In this document: positions 1-6,239 of the stretch, in pieces
Layout of the letters: each line of letters opens with the position of its first letter
Position numbering within the stretch: the first letter of the stretch is position 1
DNA from: Verrucomicrobiota bacterium
GTDB taxonomy: Bacteria > Verrucomicrobiota > Verrucomicrobiia > Chthoniobacterales > JAFAMB01
Length of the DNA: 6,410 bases
Direction: 5' to 3'
Assembly (NCBI GenBank): GCA_019241095.1
Contig: JAFAXJ010000317.1
Coordinates: 1 to 6,410 of the forward strand
The notes under the pieces: model-generated
Database searches by the model: none
The model's input: the letters and a program-made list of their open reading frames with translations, nothing else
Told to the model about the DNA's origin: nothing
Made by a program: the position numbers and the translations under genes

Positions 1-131
1 AACGAAGTTTGCACCACCAAATCGAACGCTTCATGCAGCCAAGGTCGTTTCAACTATCAAAGATAACACCTGGAAATACTCGTTTGGGAAAATTGCGGTT
101 TTCACTCGTGAGTTCACTTCATGCAAGAGTT

Positions 132-137
132 TACAAT
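132..137 (+). promoter_or_regulatory. Weak candidate -10 box ahead of the kinase gene
   Basis: The hexamer TACAAT differs from the bacterial sigma-70 -10 consensus at one position and lies about 30 nt before the preferred kinase start at 169. I see no good -35 hexamer at the usual 16-18 nt spacing. If real, it would also argue against translation starting at the ATG at 121, which lies upstream of it. Single hexamers of this quality occur by chance, so this is only a weak suggestion. Confidence 0.2.
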
Positions 138-168
138 TTTGGACTGGTCTGTCAGGAAACTCTTGGTG

Positions 169-1164
169 ATGCCGACTGCTGCTCTTATGAGTCCGGTGCC
201 AGAATCTCGAAACCTGGACCTCCTAACGTTCGGCGAAACGATGGTTCGCTTCTCCGTACCTGCGACTTCGCTCCTGTCTGACGCTTCGACCTTTGAAGTA
301 CATTTTGCCGGGGCTGAAGGCAATGTTGCTGCGGCTGTTGCGCGAATGGGTTTCAGGTCAGCATGGTACTCAGAGTTGCCCGATCACACGATTGGCCATC
401 GAGTTGTACAAACTCTCCAATTACATGGAGTGGATTGCAGTCATGTTCGGTGGCGCCCACAGGGAAGAGTGGGCGTCTATTACCTGGAAATGGCTTCGAG
501 TCCCCGCCCAACGCGGGTGATCTACGATCGAAAAGACTCGACTGCTGCCCGAATGTCAGTTGAGCAATTTGATTGGTCACTCCTCAGCCGATGTCGAGTG
601 ATTCATCTCACCGGCATTACTGCAGCGCTTTCACCATCTTGTTATGAATTGGTCCGAGAAGCTATTCGGCGAAGCAAACAACTCGGCGTTAAGATCGTTT
701 TTGATGTGAATTTCAGATCGCTACTCTGGTCCGCCGACGTTTGTCGGAGCCAGTTAGAACCATTAATCTGCCAAGTAGACACATTGCTGATCAGTTTGCG
801 CGACGCTAAAGGCGTTTTCGGGTTGTCGGGTTCTGATCGAGACATACTCTGCCAGTTGCAATCACGTTTCGGGTTGCAACGGGTTGCTATGACGATCGGT
901 GAACGCGGTGCACTCGGTGCAGACGGCGCCGAAATCTATGTTGCCCCAGGTTGGCCTGTAACAATCGTAGATCGCATCGGCGCCGGTGACAGCTTCGCCG
1001 CGGGCGTAGTTTGCGGACTGTTGGAAGATGCCTTCGCGAAAGGCCTTGAATACGGCGTGGCGATGAGCGCGCTTAAGCTCACCACTGCGGGCGATATTTT
1101 CAGGTTAAGGCGCGAGGATGTTTTAGCGTTAATGCAAAAGGCCCAACAAACCCTGATTCGCTGA
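169..1164 (+). CDS. kdgK: PfkB-family sugar kinase, likely 2-dehydro-3-deoxygluconate (KDG) kinase
   Basis: A cytosolic kinase of about 331 aa, normal for the ribokinase/PfkB family. KDG kinases phosphorylate 2-keto-3-deoxygluconate with ATP to give KDPG, which an aldolase then splits to pyruvate and glyceraldehyde-3-phosphate. Visible evidence (numbering from the ATG at 169): an N-terminal strand ending in FGETMVRFS, the substrate-side glycine motif AGAEGNVA (about residues 48-55), RPTRVIYDRKDS (about 114-125), FDVNFRSLLWS (about 178-188), which resembles the DxNxRxxLW motif seen in KDG kinases, and the C-terminal signature DRIGAGDSFAAG (about 268-279) with the catalytic Asp274 and the GAGD anion hole. 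The frame is also open back to an ATG at 121. I prefer 169 because AGGAAA (154-159) sits 9 nt upstream and family homology begins only around residue 17 of this form; the ATG at 187 lacks a ribosome-binding site. Its closest relatives could also be fructokinases or other PfkB sugar kinases, so the substrate is inferred. No KDPG aldolase is in the window. Confidence 0.78.
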   Translation: MPTAALMSPVPESRNLDLLTFGETMVRFSVPATSLLSDASTFEVHFAGAEGNVAAAVARMGFRSAWYSELPDHTIGHRVVQTLQLHGVDCSHVRWRPQGRVGVYYLEMASSPRPTRVIYDRKDSTAARMSVEQFDWSLLSRCRVIHLTGITAALSPSCYELVREAIRRSKQLGVKIVFDVNFRSLLWSADVCRSQLEPLICQVDTLLISLRDAKGVFGLSGSDRDILCQLQSRFGLQRVAMTIGERGALGADGAEIYVAPGWPVTIVDRIGAGDSFAAGVVCGLLEDAFAKGLEYGVAMSALKLTTAGDIFRLRREDVLALMQKAQQTLIR

Positions 1165-1166
1165 TT

Positions 1167-1188
1167 CCACCCGGTTCGGAACTGGTGG
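1167..1188 (+). terminator. Hairpin just after the kinase stop codon
   Basis: CCACC (1167-1171) pairs with GGTGG (1184-1188). An inner GGTT/AACT segment extends the stem, leaving one bulged C and a CGG loop. It starts 3 nt after the kinase TGA, the usual place for a transcript 3' end. It is not followed by a clean T run (only a mixed GGTTTCATTTT), so it is a weak intrinsic terminator at best and could instead be a 3'-end stabilising or Rho-assisted hairpin. Confidence 0.35.
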
Positions 1189-1218
1189 GCGCGGTTTCAT
1201 TTTCGGTTTCCTCGGCTG

Positions 1219-1240
1219 AGCAAGAGCCTTTTTTCTTGCT
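1219..1240. repeat. 7-bp inverted repeat with T-rich loop
   Basis: AGCAAGA (1219-1225) and TCTTGCT (1234-1240) are perfect reverse complements around an 8-base loop, GCCTTTTT. It lies about 55 nt after the kinase stop and inside the possible remnant gene. No T run follows the right arm, so it does not look like a normal terminator. It may be incidental. Confidence 0.3.
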
Positions 1241-1753
1241 GCTTCCCAGAGAAATCTTCGCGCATGGCTTATTGTTAGCGGGTTAGGACGCAGTGACCAC
1301 CGTGTAGTGTATCTAGCAGAGGATTTCAGAACAAGCGCACAAGCGAAGGAGGTAATCGAACGCATCTGGGAAAGGGTAAAGGGTATGGTTAACGAAACAT
1401 TTATGCCGCCGGGTCTCTTCCGCTTAGGTGAAAAGCCTTTTTTGGGCTCCAGATACCTGAGGCGACGCGCGGCAGCGTAATTCTCGGGACTACGCAGCTT
1501 GAAACAGCGGGCGGCCAGATAGCTCTGGTGCTCGGAAAAGCACTCGCAGAAGCCCTGGAGTTAGTAAAATCCTCCGATGTAGATGCTGTTGTCAAGGCCG
1601 CAAGGCAGCGGGCCGAAGAGATTGTAAAGGACCTTGACGAACTTGGCACCTGGCGTCCTGATGAACAGGCGACAAGATGCGCAATATGTTTAAAAGATTT
1701 ACCCTGGTACAAACCTTGGCTAAGGCATCATTGTAGATCTGCGGTCGGGTAAT
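1220..1753 (+). pseudogene. Unrecognised protein-coding remnant split across two frames
   Basis: Two open frames on the + strand join into one plausible protein. The first is open from 1220 to a TAA at 1478-1480 and includes SDHRVVYLAEDF and, after the ATG at 1385, FMPPGLFRLGEKPF. The second is open from 1432 to about 1753 and includes GLQIPEATRGSVILGTTQ, then the helix-forming stretches GGQIALVLGKALAEALELV and ARQRAEEIVKDLDELGTW. They overlap at six T (1438-1443); a seventh T would give one continuous product reading EKPFFGLQIPEA. There is no convincing start codon with a ribosome-binding site: the first frame has a TGA at 1217 just upstream, and the reading after about 1690 looks unlike a normal protein end. 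I do not recognise the family. The simplest reading is a decaying gene. Alternatives are a sequencing indel in the T run, a programmed -1 frameshift, or fortuitous open frames. The antisense frames over the same bases look less protein-like. Confidence 0.4.
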
Positions 1754-1819
1754 CTGTGGCAAATGCTTGATCAGAGAGAAAAAGGAGCGGGTGGACTCCC
1801 CTTGAAGCGTCCCGACTCC

Positions 1820-1839
1820 CTTCTTAAACACTTAAGAAG
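1820..1839. repeat. 8-bp perfect inverted repeat, operator-like
   Basis: CTTCTTAA (1820-1827) and TTAAGAAG (1832-1839) are exact reverse complements separated by ACAC, making a 20-base dyad. It is AT-rich with short arms and a 4-base spacer, compatible with either a dimeric repressor site or a small RNA hairpin. No T tract follows, so it is unlikely to be an intrinsic terminator. It lies about 290 nt before the reductase start and about 70-85 nt past the end of the remnant frame. No transcription-factor gene is present in the window to assign to it. Confidence 0.4.
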
Positions 1840-2087
1840 AGGCGATGACAATGCCGAGACGGTTCCTATCTGCACAGAGGTGTCAAAATAAAACCTTAGT
1901 GCGCGTTTAGGACTTGGGGCAATGTGTTCGCGCCATATTTCCGCTTCACGACGCCTCGCTTAACGTAACCTCAGATCCGCGTCTAGTACAACGCCAGATA
2001 TTCCCTTGAAAGACTATCGCACTTGAGAGCAAGGCTCTGCCGCTTTGGACTGGTAGCTTACCATAAAAAGTCTTTCATTAAATCGCA

Positions 2088-2105
2088 ACGGAGTGATAAC
2101 TCCGT
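2088..2105. promoter_or_regulatory. 7-bp perfect inverted repeat upstream of the reductase start
   Basis: ACGGAGT (2088-2094) and ACTCCGT (2099-2105) are exact reverse complements around the tetraloop GATA, ending 25 nt before the ATG at 2131. The position suits either an operator for a dimeric regulator or a hairpin in the 5' leader of the reductase/CoA-transferase transcript. The left arm contains GGAG, a Shine-Dalgarno-like core, but no start codon follows it at a useful distance. Confidence 0.42.
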
Positions 2106-2130
2106 AGCAGATTACCAAGCTCCTCCTCCC

Positions 2131-3150
2131 ATGAACAATGCGACAAACAAACTCGGCTGGGCGTTGGTCGGCGCCAGTGATATCGCCAAGACGCGCATGC
2201 TCGAAGCGATCAATTGTCAGCCTGATAGCCAAGTAGTGGCTGCTTTCAGCAGCAAACCAGATCGTGCTCAGCAATATGCTCAAGAAAATCAGGTCGAAAA
2301 AGCCTACCATGACCTGGGCGAACTCTTGGCTGATCCCGAGATCGACGTAGTTTATATTAGCACGACGAATGATTTACATGCCTCGCAAGCTATTGCGTCC
2401 GCGAAAGCAGGCAAACATGTTCTTTCCGAAAAGCCTCTTGCCTTAAACTTGGCAGACGCCCGTGAGATGGTGGAGCAAGCTGGCCGCCAAAATGTCGTGC
2501 TTGGAACGAATCATCACCTTCGCAATGCAGCCACCCACAGAACTCTGCGCCGCCTGACCAAAGAGGGTGTCATTGGCCAACCTTTAGCGGTGAGGGTGTT
2601 TCACGCCGTTTATCTTCCTCCCCGGCTACAAGGTTGGAGACTAAATCAAGCTGAATCCGGTGGCGGCGTTATCCTAGACATTACAGTACATGATGCCGAC
2701 ACTCTTCATTTTATTTTAGATGACAACGTCACCGACGTTATGGCGCGTTCCGTCCAGCAAGGATTAGGTACAGGCCAGCTGGAAGATGCAGTCATGGGCG
2801 TCATGCATTTCCAGAAAGGCACGCTTGCCATGTTCCACGACGCTTTCACGATCAAACATGCGGATACGGGGGTAGAGATCCACGGAACTGAGGCATCGCT
2901 GATCGGTCGCGGTATTATGACCCAAGATCCAATCGGCCAAATAGTTTTGCAAAAAGACGGTAAGACAACTGAGATCGACGTTGGTCAAGCTGAGGACCTA
3001 TATGCGCACGCGGTCCGGCATTTCAATGATGCTGTTCATAGGAAGGGAAAACCTTTCGCAACCGGAGAAGACGGAGTCCGCTCTTTGGCAGTCGCCTTAG
3101 CGGTTCGTGAATCAGCCAATTCCGGCAAACGCGTTGCGGTCCAATATTAA
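2131..3150 (+). CDS. afr: 1,5-anhydro-D-fructose reductase-like Gfo/Idh/MocA oxidoreductase
   Basis: A 339-aa cytosolic NAD(P)-dependent oxidoreductase. 1,5-Anhydro-D-fructose reductase (described from Sinorhizobium morelense) reduces 1,5-anhydro-D-fructose to 1,5-anhydro-D-mannitol with NADPH. Visible evidence: an N-terminal Rossmann fold with the atypical dinucleotide loop VGASDIA (13-19); Ser40-Ser41-Lys42 instead of an Asp after the second strand, which fits NADP(H) preference; STTNDLHA (77-84); SEKPLAL (99-105) with catalytic Lys101; GTNHHLRNAA (125-134); FHAVYLPPRLQGWRL (157-171); and GGGVILDITVHDADTL (177-192) with Asp183 and His187 in the family's catalytic positions. The GAS-x-IA loop, NHHLRNAA, YLPP-LQGWRL and the late HGTEASLIGR are as I remember them from that reductase, which is why I go beyond the superfamily name. 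The frame is open back to 2023, but homology starts at the ATG at 2131. That start has no Shine-Dalgarno sequence; a TCCTCCTCCC tract precedes it. The CoA-transferase follows 9 nt downstream, probably in the same operon. A related keto-sugar could be the true substrate. Confidence 0.86.
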   Translation: MNNATNKLGWALVGASDIAKTRMLEAINCQPDSQVVAAFSSKPDRAQQYAQENQVEKAYHDLGELLADPEIDVVYISTTNDLHASQAIASAKAGKHVLSEKPLALNLADAREMVEQAGRQNVVLGTNHHLRNAATHRTLRRLTKEGVIGQPLAVRVFHAVYLPPRLQGWRLNQAESGGGVILDITVHDADTLHFILDDNVTDVMARSVQQGLGTGQLEDAVMGVMHFQKGTLAMFHDAFTIKHADTGVEIHGTEASLIGRGIMTQDPIGQIVLQKDGKTTEIDVGQAEDLYAHAVRHFNDAVHRKGKPFATGEDGVRSLAVALAVRESANSGKRVAVQY

Positions 3151-3159
3151 TAAAGAGCA

Positions 3160-4758
3160 ATGGCGCGCGCACGGGTTATTGATTTGGATTTGGTCGGTGA
3201 ATTGATCTCTGATGGTGCTTCGATCACTATTAGCTCATCCAGCGGTTTGGGATGTCCAGACGCTACTTTAAAAGCGATCGGGGAGTTCTTCTTGAAAAAT
3301 CGTCATCCGAGAGACATCACATCGATTCATCCAATCGCCGCTGGCGACATGTACGGGATCGGCGGCATTGACCATCTTGCGCGTCCTGGTCTCTTAAAAC
3401 GAGTGATCGCAGGCTCACTCCCGAGTGGCCCATCCTCGATGCCAAGCCCCCTGATTTGGCAGCGTATACTCGCGGACGAAATCGAGGCGTACAATCTGCC
3501 TAGCGGAATCATCTTCCACATGCATAGGGAAGGTGCTGCCAGCCGTCCGGGAGTATTGAGCAAAGTCGGAATGGACACATTCGTCGACCCGAGACAACTA
3601 GGGGGGCGGATGAATGGATCTACTCCTGAAGGCTATGTACGTTTGGTCGAATTCGAAGGTGACTCATGGCTGTTTTATCCGGCTATCAAGCCTGACGTGG
3701 CAATTATCCGGGGCACTACGGCGGACGAGCATGGCAATATCTCTATGGAACACGAAGGAGCTTATCTCGGCGCGTTGGACCAGGCGCTTTCGGCTCGCAA
3801 CAACAGCGGCAAAGTAATTGCCCAAGTTAAAAGAATGGCAGCTTCAGGAACGCTCCGGCCACAAGATGTTCGTGTTCCCGGTATTTTAGTTGATTACATT
3901 GTAGTTGATCCAGACCAGAAACAGACTACTCAAACCGAATACGATCCAGCCATAAGCGGCGAGATTTTTCGACCTGAATCCAGTTTTAGTCCGGTTGCGT
4001 GGGGTTTAGACAAAATCATTGCCAGGAGAGCCGCAGTCGAATTAACACAAGACGACGCAGTCAATCTTGGGTTCGGAATTTCAGCGTTAGTGCCACGGGT
4101 TTTGCTGGAGGAAGGGTTACATAAGCAAGTCACCTGGGTGATTGAACAAGGCGCAGTAGGCGGTATGCCACTGCTTGGTTTCGCATTCGGTTGCGCCTCT
4201 AATGCTGATGCGATCGTTACCTCTCCGGATCAATTCACTTTTTTTCAGGGCGCGGGATTTGATTGCAGTTTCCTTTCCTTTTTGCAAGTGGACCGGGAAG
4301 GGAGCGTGAATGTTTCCAGGTTAGCTTCCCGCCCGCACGTCACGGCGGGAGTGGGCGGTTTCATTGACATCACTTCGTCAGCCAAATCGCTCATTTTCTG
4401 CGGCTACTTTACAGCCGGGGGATTAGATCAACGCGTGAAAGACAATCAGCTGCTTATTGTTAAAGACGGTAAGACTCGCAAATTCGTTGACAAAGTCGAA
4501 CATGTCACGTTCAGCGGACGTCGGGCTCGTATACAGAAGCAAAAGGTCCTCTACGTTACCGAGCGATGCGTTATTGAGTTACAATCGGACGGGTTGGTGG
4601 TTATCGAAATAGCACCAGGAGTGGATCTGAAAAGAGAGGTCCTTGCGCAATCAGATGCTCAATTGCTTGTCAGCCCAAACCTGAAAGAAATGGATCGACG
4701 CTTGTTTGATCCAAGGGTCACAGGACTTCAATTGAGATCCCGCCAGCCAACACAATAA
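3160..4758 (+). CDS. Family I CoA-transferase, propionate/acetate CoA-transferase type (Pct/YdiF-like)
   Basis: A 532-aa cytosolic enzyme with the length and two-half layout (fused alpha and beta parts) of Pct/YdiF-type CoA-transferases. These move CoA between short-chain acyl-CoA and a free acid such as acetate, propionate or lactate through a glutamyl-CoA intermediate. Visible evidence: an N-terminal half opening with DGASITISSSSGLGCPDATL (about 18-37), typical middle motifs RGTTADEHGNISMEHEG (184-200), and a second half with VNLGFGISALVP (301-312), then WVIEQGAVGG (326-335), where Glu329 is the expected catalytic glutamate. Further on are FFQGAGFDCSFLSFLQVDREG (361-381, oxyanion/CoA region), FCGYFTAGGL (413-422), YVTERCVIEL (465-474), IEIAPGVDL (482-490) and SPNLKEMD (505-512). 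The ATG at 3160 starts 9 nt after the reductase stop with only a weak AAAGAG ahead, suggesting co-transcription and possibly translational coupling. Acyl specificity cannot be read from the sequence. The gene looks intact. Confidence 0.92.
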   Translation: MARARVIDLDLVGELISDGASITISSSSGLGCPDATLKAIGEFFLKNRHPRDITSIHPIAAGDMYGIGGIDHLARPGLLKRVIAGSLPSGPSSMPSPLIWQRILADEIEAYNLPSGIIFHMHREGAASRPGVLSKVGMDTFVDPRQLGGRMNGSTPEGYVRLVEFEGDSWLFYPAIKPDVAIIRGTTADEHGNISMEHEGAYLGALDQALSARNNSGKVIAQVKRMAASGTLRPQDVRVPGILVDYIVVDPDQKQTTQTEYDPAISGEIFRPESSFSPVAWGLDKIIARRAAVELTQDDAVNLGFGISALVPRVLLEEGLHKQVTWVIEQGAVGGMPLLGFAFGCASNADAIVTSPDQFTFFQGAGFDCSFLSFLQVDREGSVNVSRLASRPHVTAGVGGFIDITSSAKSLIFCGYFTAGGLDQRVKDNQLLIVKDGKTRKFVDKVEHVTFSGRRARIQKQKVLYVTERCVIELQSDGLVVIEIAPGVDLKREVLAQSDAQLLVSPNLKEMDRRLFDPRVTGLQLRSRQPTQ

Positions 4759-4830
4759 AAATACCACACTCGCTTCAGGCGGCCGGTCAAGTTACACCAC
4801 TCAGCACTTAGAGAAATCCATCTGAAATCC

Positions 4831-4839
4831 TGATATAAA
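4831..4839 (+). promoter_or_regulatory. Candidate extended -10 element before the dehydrogenase gene
   Basis: TGATATAAA matches the extended -10 pattern (TG, one base, then a TATAAT-like hexamer with one mismatch). It lies in the 98-nt gap between the CoA-transferase stop and the ATG at 4857. The nearest -35-like hexamer, TTAGAG at 4808-4813, is too far away (20 nt), but extended -10 promoters can do without one. The implied transcript would have a very short leader of about ten bases. It would allow the dehydrogenase to be transcribed separately from the upstream pair. Confidence 0.28.
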
Positions 4840-4856
4840 CACAATCAAAGTGAGCG

Positions 4857-6239
4857 ATGCGAAGCGTAGATTCCGATTTTCTCAGTCTAACATCCTTGGA
4901 AGCGAGAACCTTGGAGGCTGTTTTTGAACGAATGTTTCCGGCAGATGAAAACGGTGCTGGGGCTGTGCAAATTGGCGCAGCGCGGTACGTGGATCGTGCG
5001 CTCGCCGGGGCATATGCAGACAGGATTATCGATTACCAAAACGGACTAGCTGCCCTTAGTACCGAGTCGCGCCATCGCTTTGGTAAGGTTTTCCCGGAAA
5101 TCGCGGAGGAACAGCAGTGCGAGATTATACGGGACCTTGAGAAAAAATGCCTCCTTGAATTCGACGGTAACAGGTTTTTCGAACTGTTGCGTAGCCACTT
5201 GCAAGAAGGACTTTTTGCCGACCCTGAATACGGAGGGAATCGGGACAAGCTAGGTTGGAAATTTTTGCGGCACCCTGGAGTCTGGTTGGAAAACTCTGCT
5301 GAAGAGAACCTCACCGATAAAGAGGTTGATAAGGGTGGTAAAATTCAATCGTTGGGAGATCTAGGAAGTAATTGGAAGATCAGGCAAGAACCAGTCAATG
5401 GCTATGATCCTCTTCGGGGCTCGCTGCCACCTTCGACGGAAGTAGATGTGATTCTCGTGGGTGTCGGGTCAATAGGCGCGATTGTTGCGCCGATTTTCGC
5501 TAAAGCCGGCCTGCGTGTGATCGGCCTCGAACCAGGGCCTTATCGCCGCAACGGTGACTATTTACCTGACGAGTTAGGGGCGGCTTATTATTGCCGGGCC
5601 AATATGGGTCCGAAATTCGCAAGCGAGATCCCTCGTTGGCGTCGCGCAGAAAACGAGCCTACTCAGGAAGCAACCTTTTCTCTGGGGCGCATGATGAATA
5701 GCGTGGGCGGCTCAATGATTCATTATGGCGCCTGGATGCGTCGCTTTCATTCGCACCATTTTCGGATGGAGAGTTATATATCTGATCGTTGGGGAACGAA
5801 TGTTCTGCCTGAGCGATGCCGTGTTGCTGACTGGCCTGTCAGTTATGAGCAACTTGAGCCCTATTATACACTACTCGAGGAGCAGATTGGAATCGCGGGC
5901 GACGACACGAATCCTTTCGTCCAGCGAAGCCGTCCATTGCCCATGCCGGCGACTCGGCCATTTCGGCTCGGTGAATGCTTCCGGGAAGCGACAACAGCTT
6001 TAGGACTACATCCCCACCCTGTTGCTGTCGGCATGAATACAAGGCCATACCGAGGTAGACCAGCAAGTACTTACACGGCTTGGAGCAACGGATTTGGATC
6101 GTATACCGGCGATAAATGGGACCCTTCCCTGACGTGCGTACCAGAAGCGCTAAGGACAGGCAATTTTGATCTTAGAACCCAATGTCGCGTCATTCGCATT
6201 CTCAGTGACTCAGAAGGGCACGTTGACGGCATCGAATAA
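4857..6239 (+). CDS. GMC-family flavin dehydrogenase with fused N-terminal Gluconate_2-dh3 domain; frame broken at 6237
   Basis: The open frame encodes 460 aa. Residues about 10-142 match the gluconate 2-dehydrogenase subunit 3 type domain: LTSLEARTLEAVFERMFPAD (11-30), IGAARYVDRALAGAYAD (39-55), FFELLRSHLQEGLFADP (107-123), then YGGNRDKLGWKFLRHPG (125-141). After a linker containing VDKGGKIQSLGDLG (157-170), a GMC flavoprotein begins with VDVILVGVGSIGA (196-208, FAD-binding GxGxxG at 202-207) and LEPGPY (224-229), followed by GGSMIHYGAW (284-293) and ADWPVSYEQLEPYY (324-337). Such enzymes oxidise sugars, sugar acids or glycosides with FAD and pass electrons to cytochromes or quinones. In classical enzymes the two parts are separate chains and the small subunit carries a Tat signal; here they are one chain, with no signal peptide or twin arginine. 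TAA at 6237-6239 stops the frame before the C-terminal GMC catalytic part, and homologous sequence continues one base out of frame. The start is the first ATG, preceded by a weak GTGAG. Exact substrate unknown. Confidence 0.88.
   Translation: MRSVDSDFLSLTSLEARTLEAVFERMFPADENGAGAVQIGAARYVDRALAGAYADRIIDYQNGLAALSTESRHRFGKVFPEIAEEQQCEIIRDLEKKCLLEFDGNRFFELLRSHLQEGLFADPEYGGNRDKLGWKFLRHPGVWLENSAEENLTDKEVDKGGKIQSLGDLGSNWKIRQEPVNGYDPLRGSLPPSTEVDVILVGVGSIGAIVAPIFAKAGLRVIGLEPGPYRRNGDYLPDELGAAYYCRANMGPKFASEIPRWRRAENEPTQEATFSLGRMMNSVGGSMIHYGAWMRRFHSHHFRMESYISDRWGTNVLPERCRVADWPVSYEQLEPYYTLLEEQIGIAGDDTNPFVQRSRPLPMPATRPFRLGECFREATTALGLHPHPVAVGMNTRPYRGRPASTYTAWSNGFGSYTGDKWDPSLTCVPEALRTGNFDLRTQCRVIRILSDSEGHVDGIE

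Larger units (their letters stand above)
1754..2130. other. Intergenic region without a supported gene
   Basis: About 380 nt between the broken remnant and the reductase gene. No frame here has both a credible start and family-like sequence; the reductase frame is open back to a TTG at 2023, but those 36 codons do not resemble the family. What it does hold is two clean inverted repeats (1820-1839 and 2088-2105), a short weak palindrome AGAGC-AAG-GCTCT (2026-2038), and a pyrimidine tract directly before the reductase ATG. It is the only sizeable space upstream of the reductase/CoA-transferase pair, so their promoter and regulatory sites most likely lie here. I could not find a convincing -35/-10 pair by eye. 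Confidence 0.55.

Noticed and set aside
121..168. ATG at 121 as the kinase start, adding 16 residues
   Set aside because: No Shine-Dalgarno sequence precedes it, and the added residues do not look like the family N-terminus. The ATG at 169 has AGGAAA at good spacing.
1129..1365. Minus-strand open frame across the kinase 3' end and the gap
   Set aside because: Its translation is rich in basic and proline residues with no family resemblance. It overlaps the kinase 3' end and the sense remnant, so it is a shadow frame.
1401..1712. 103-codon minus-strand open frame over the remnant
   Set aside because: Serine/alanine-rich low-complexity translation typical of an antisense shadow. The sense frames over the same bases contain more convincing helices and motifs.
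1851..1910. Possible 19-codon leader peptide starting MPRRFLSAQR, with AAGAGG ahead of it
   Set aside because: The ribosome-site spacing is good, but the peptide has no attenuator-like codon run, no following terminator and lies over 200 nt from the next gene. Short frames like this arise by chance.
2026..2038. AGAGC-AAG-GCTCT short palindrome
   Set aside because: Five-base arms with a 3-base loop are common by chance, and nothing else at the site supports a function.
138..2054. Shared 11-mer TTTGGACTGGT at 138-148 and 2044-2054, upstream of two genes
   Set aside because: A few 11-base matches are expected by chance in a window this size, and the flanks do not match.
2950..4475. Shared AAAGACGGTAAGAC in the reductase and CoA-transferase genes
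   Set aside because: Both encode KDGKT in frame within unrelated proteins, so it is coincidental coding similarity, not a repeat.
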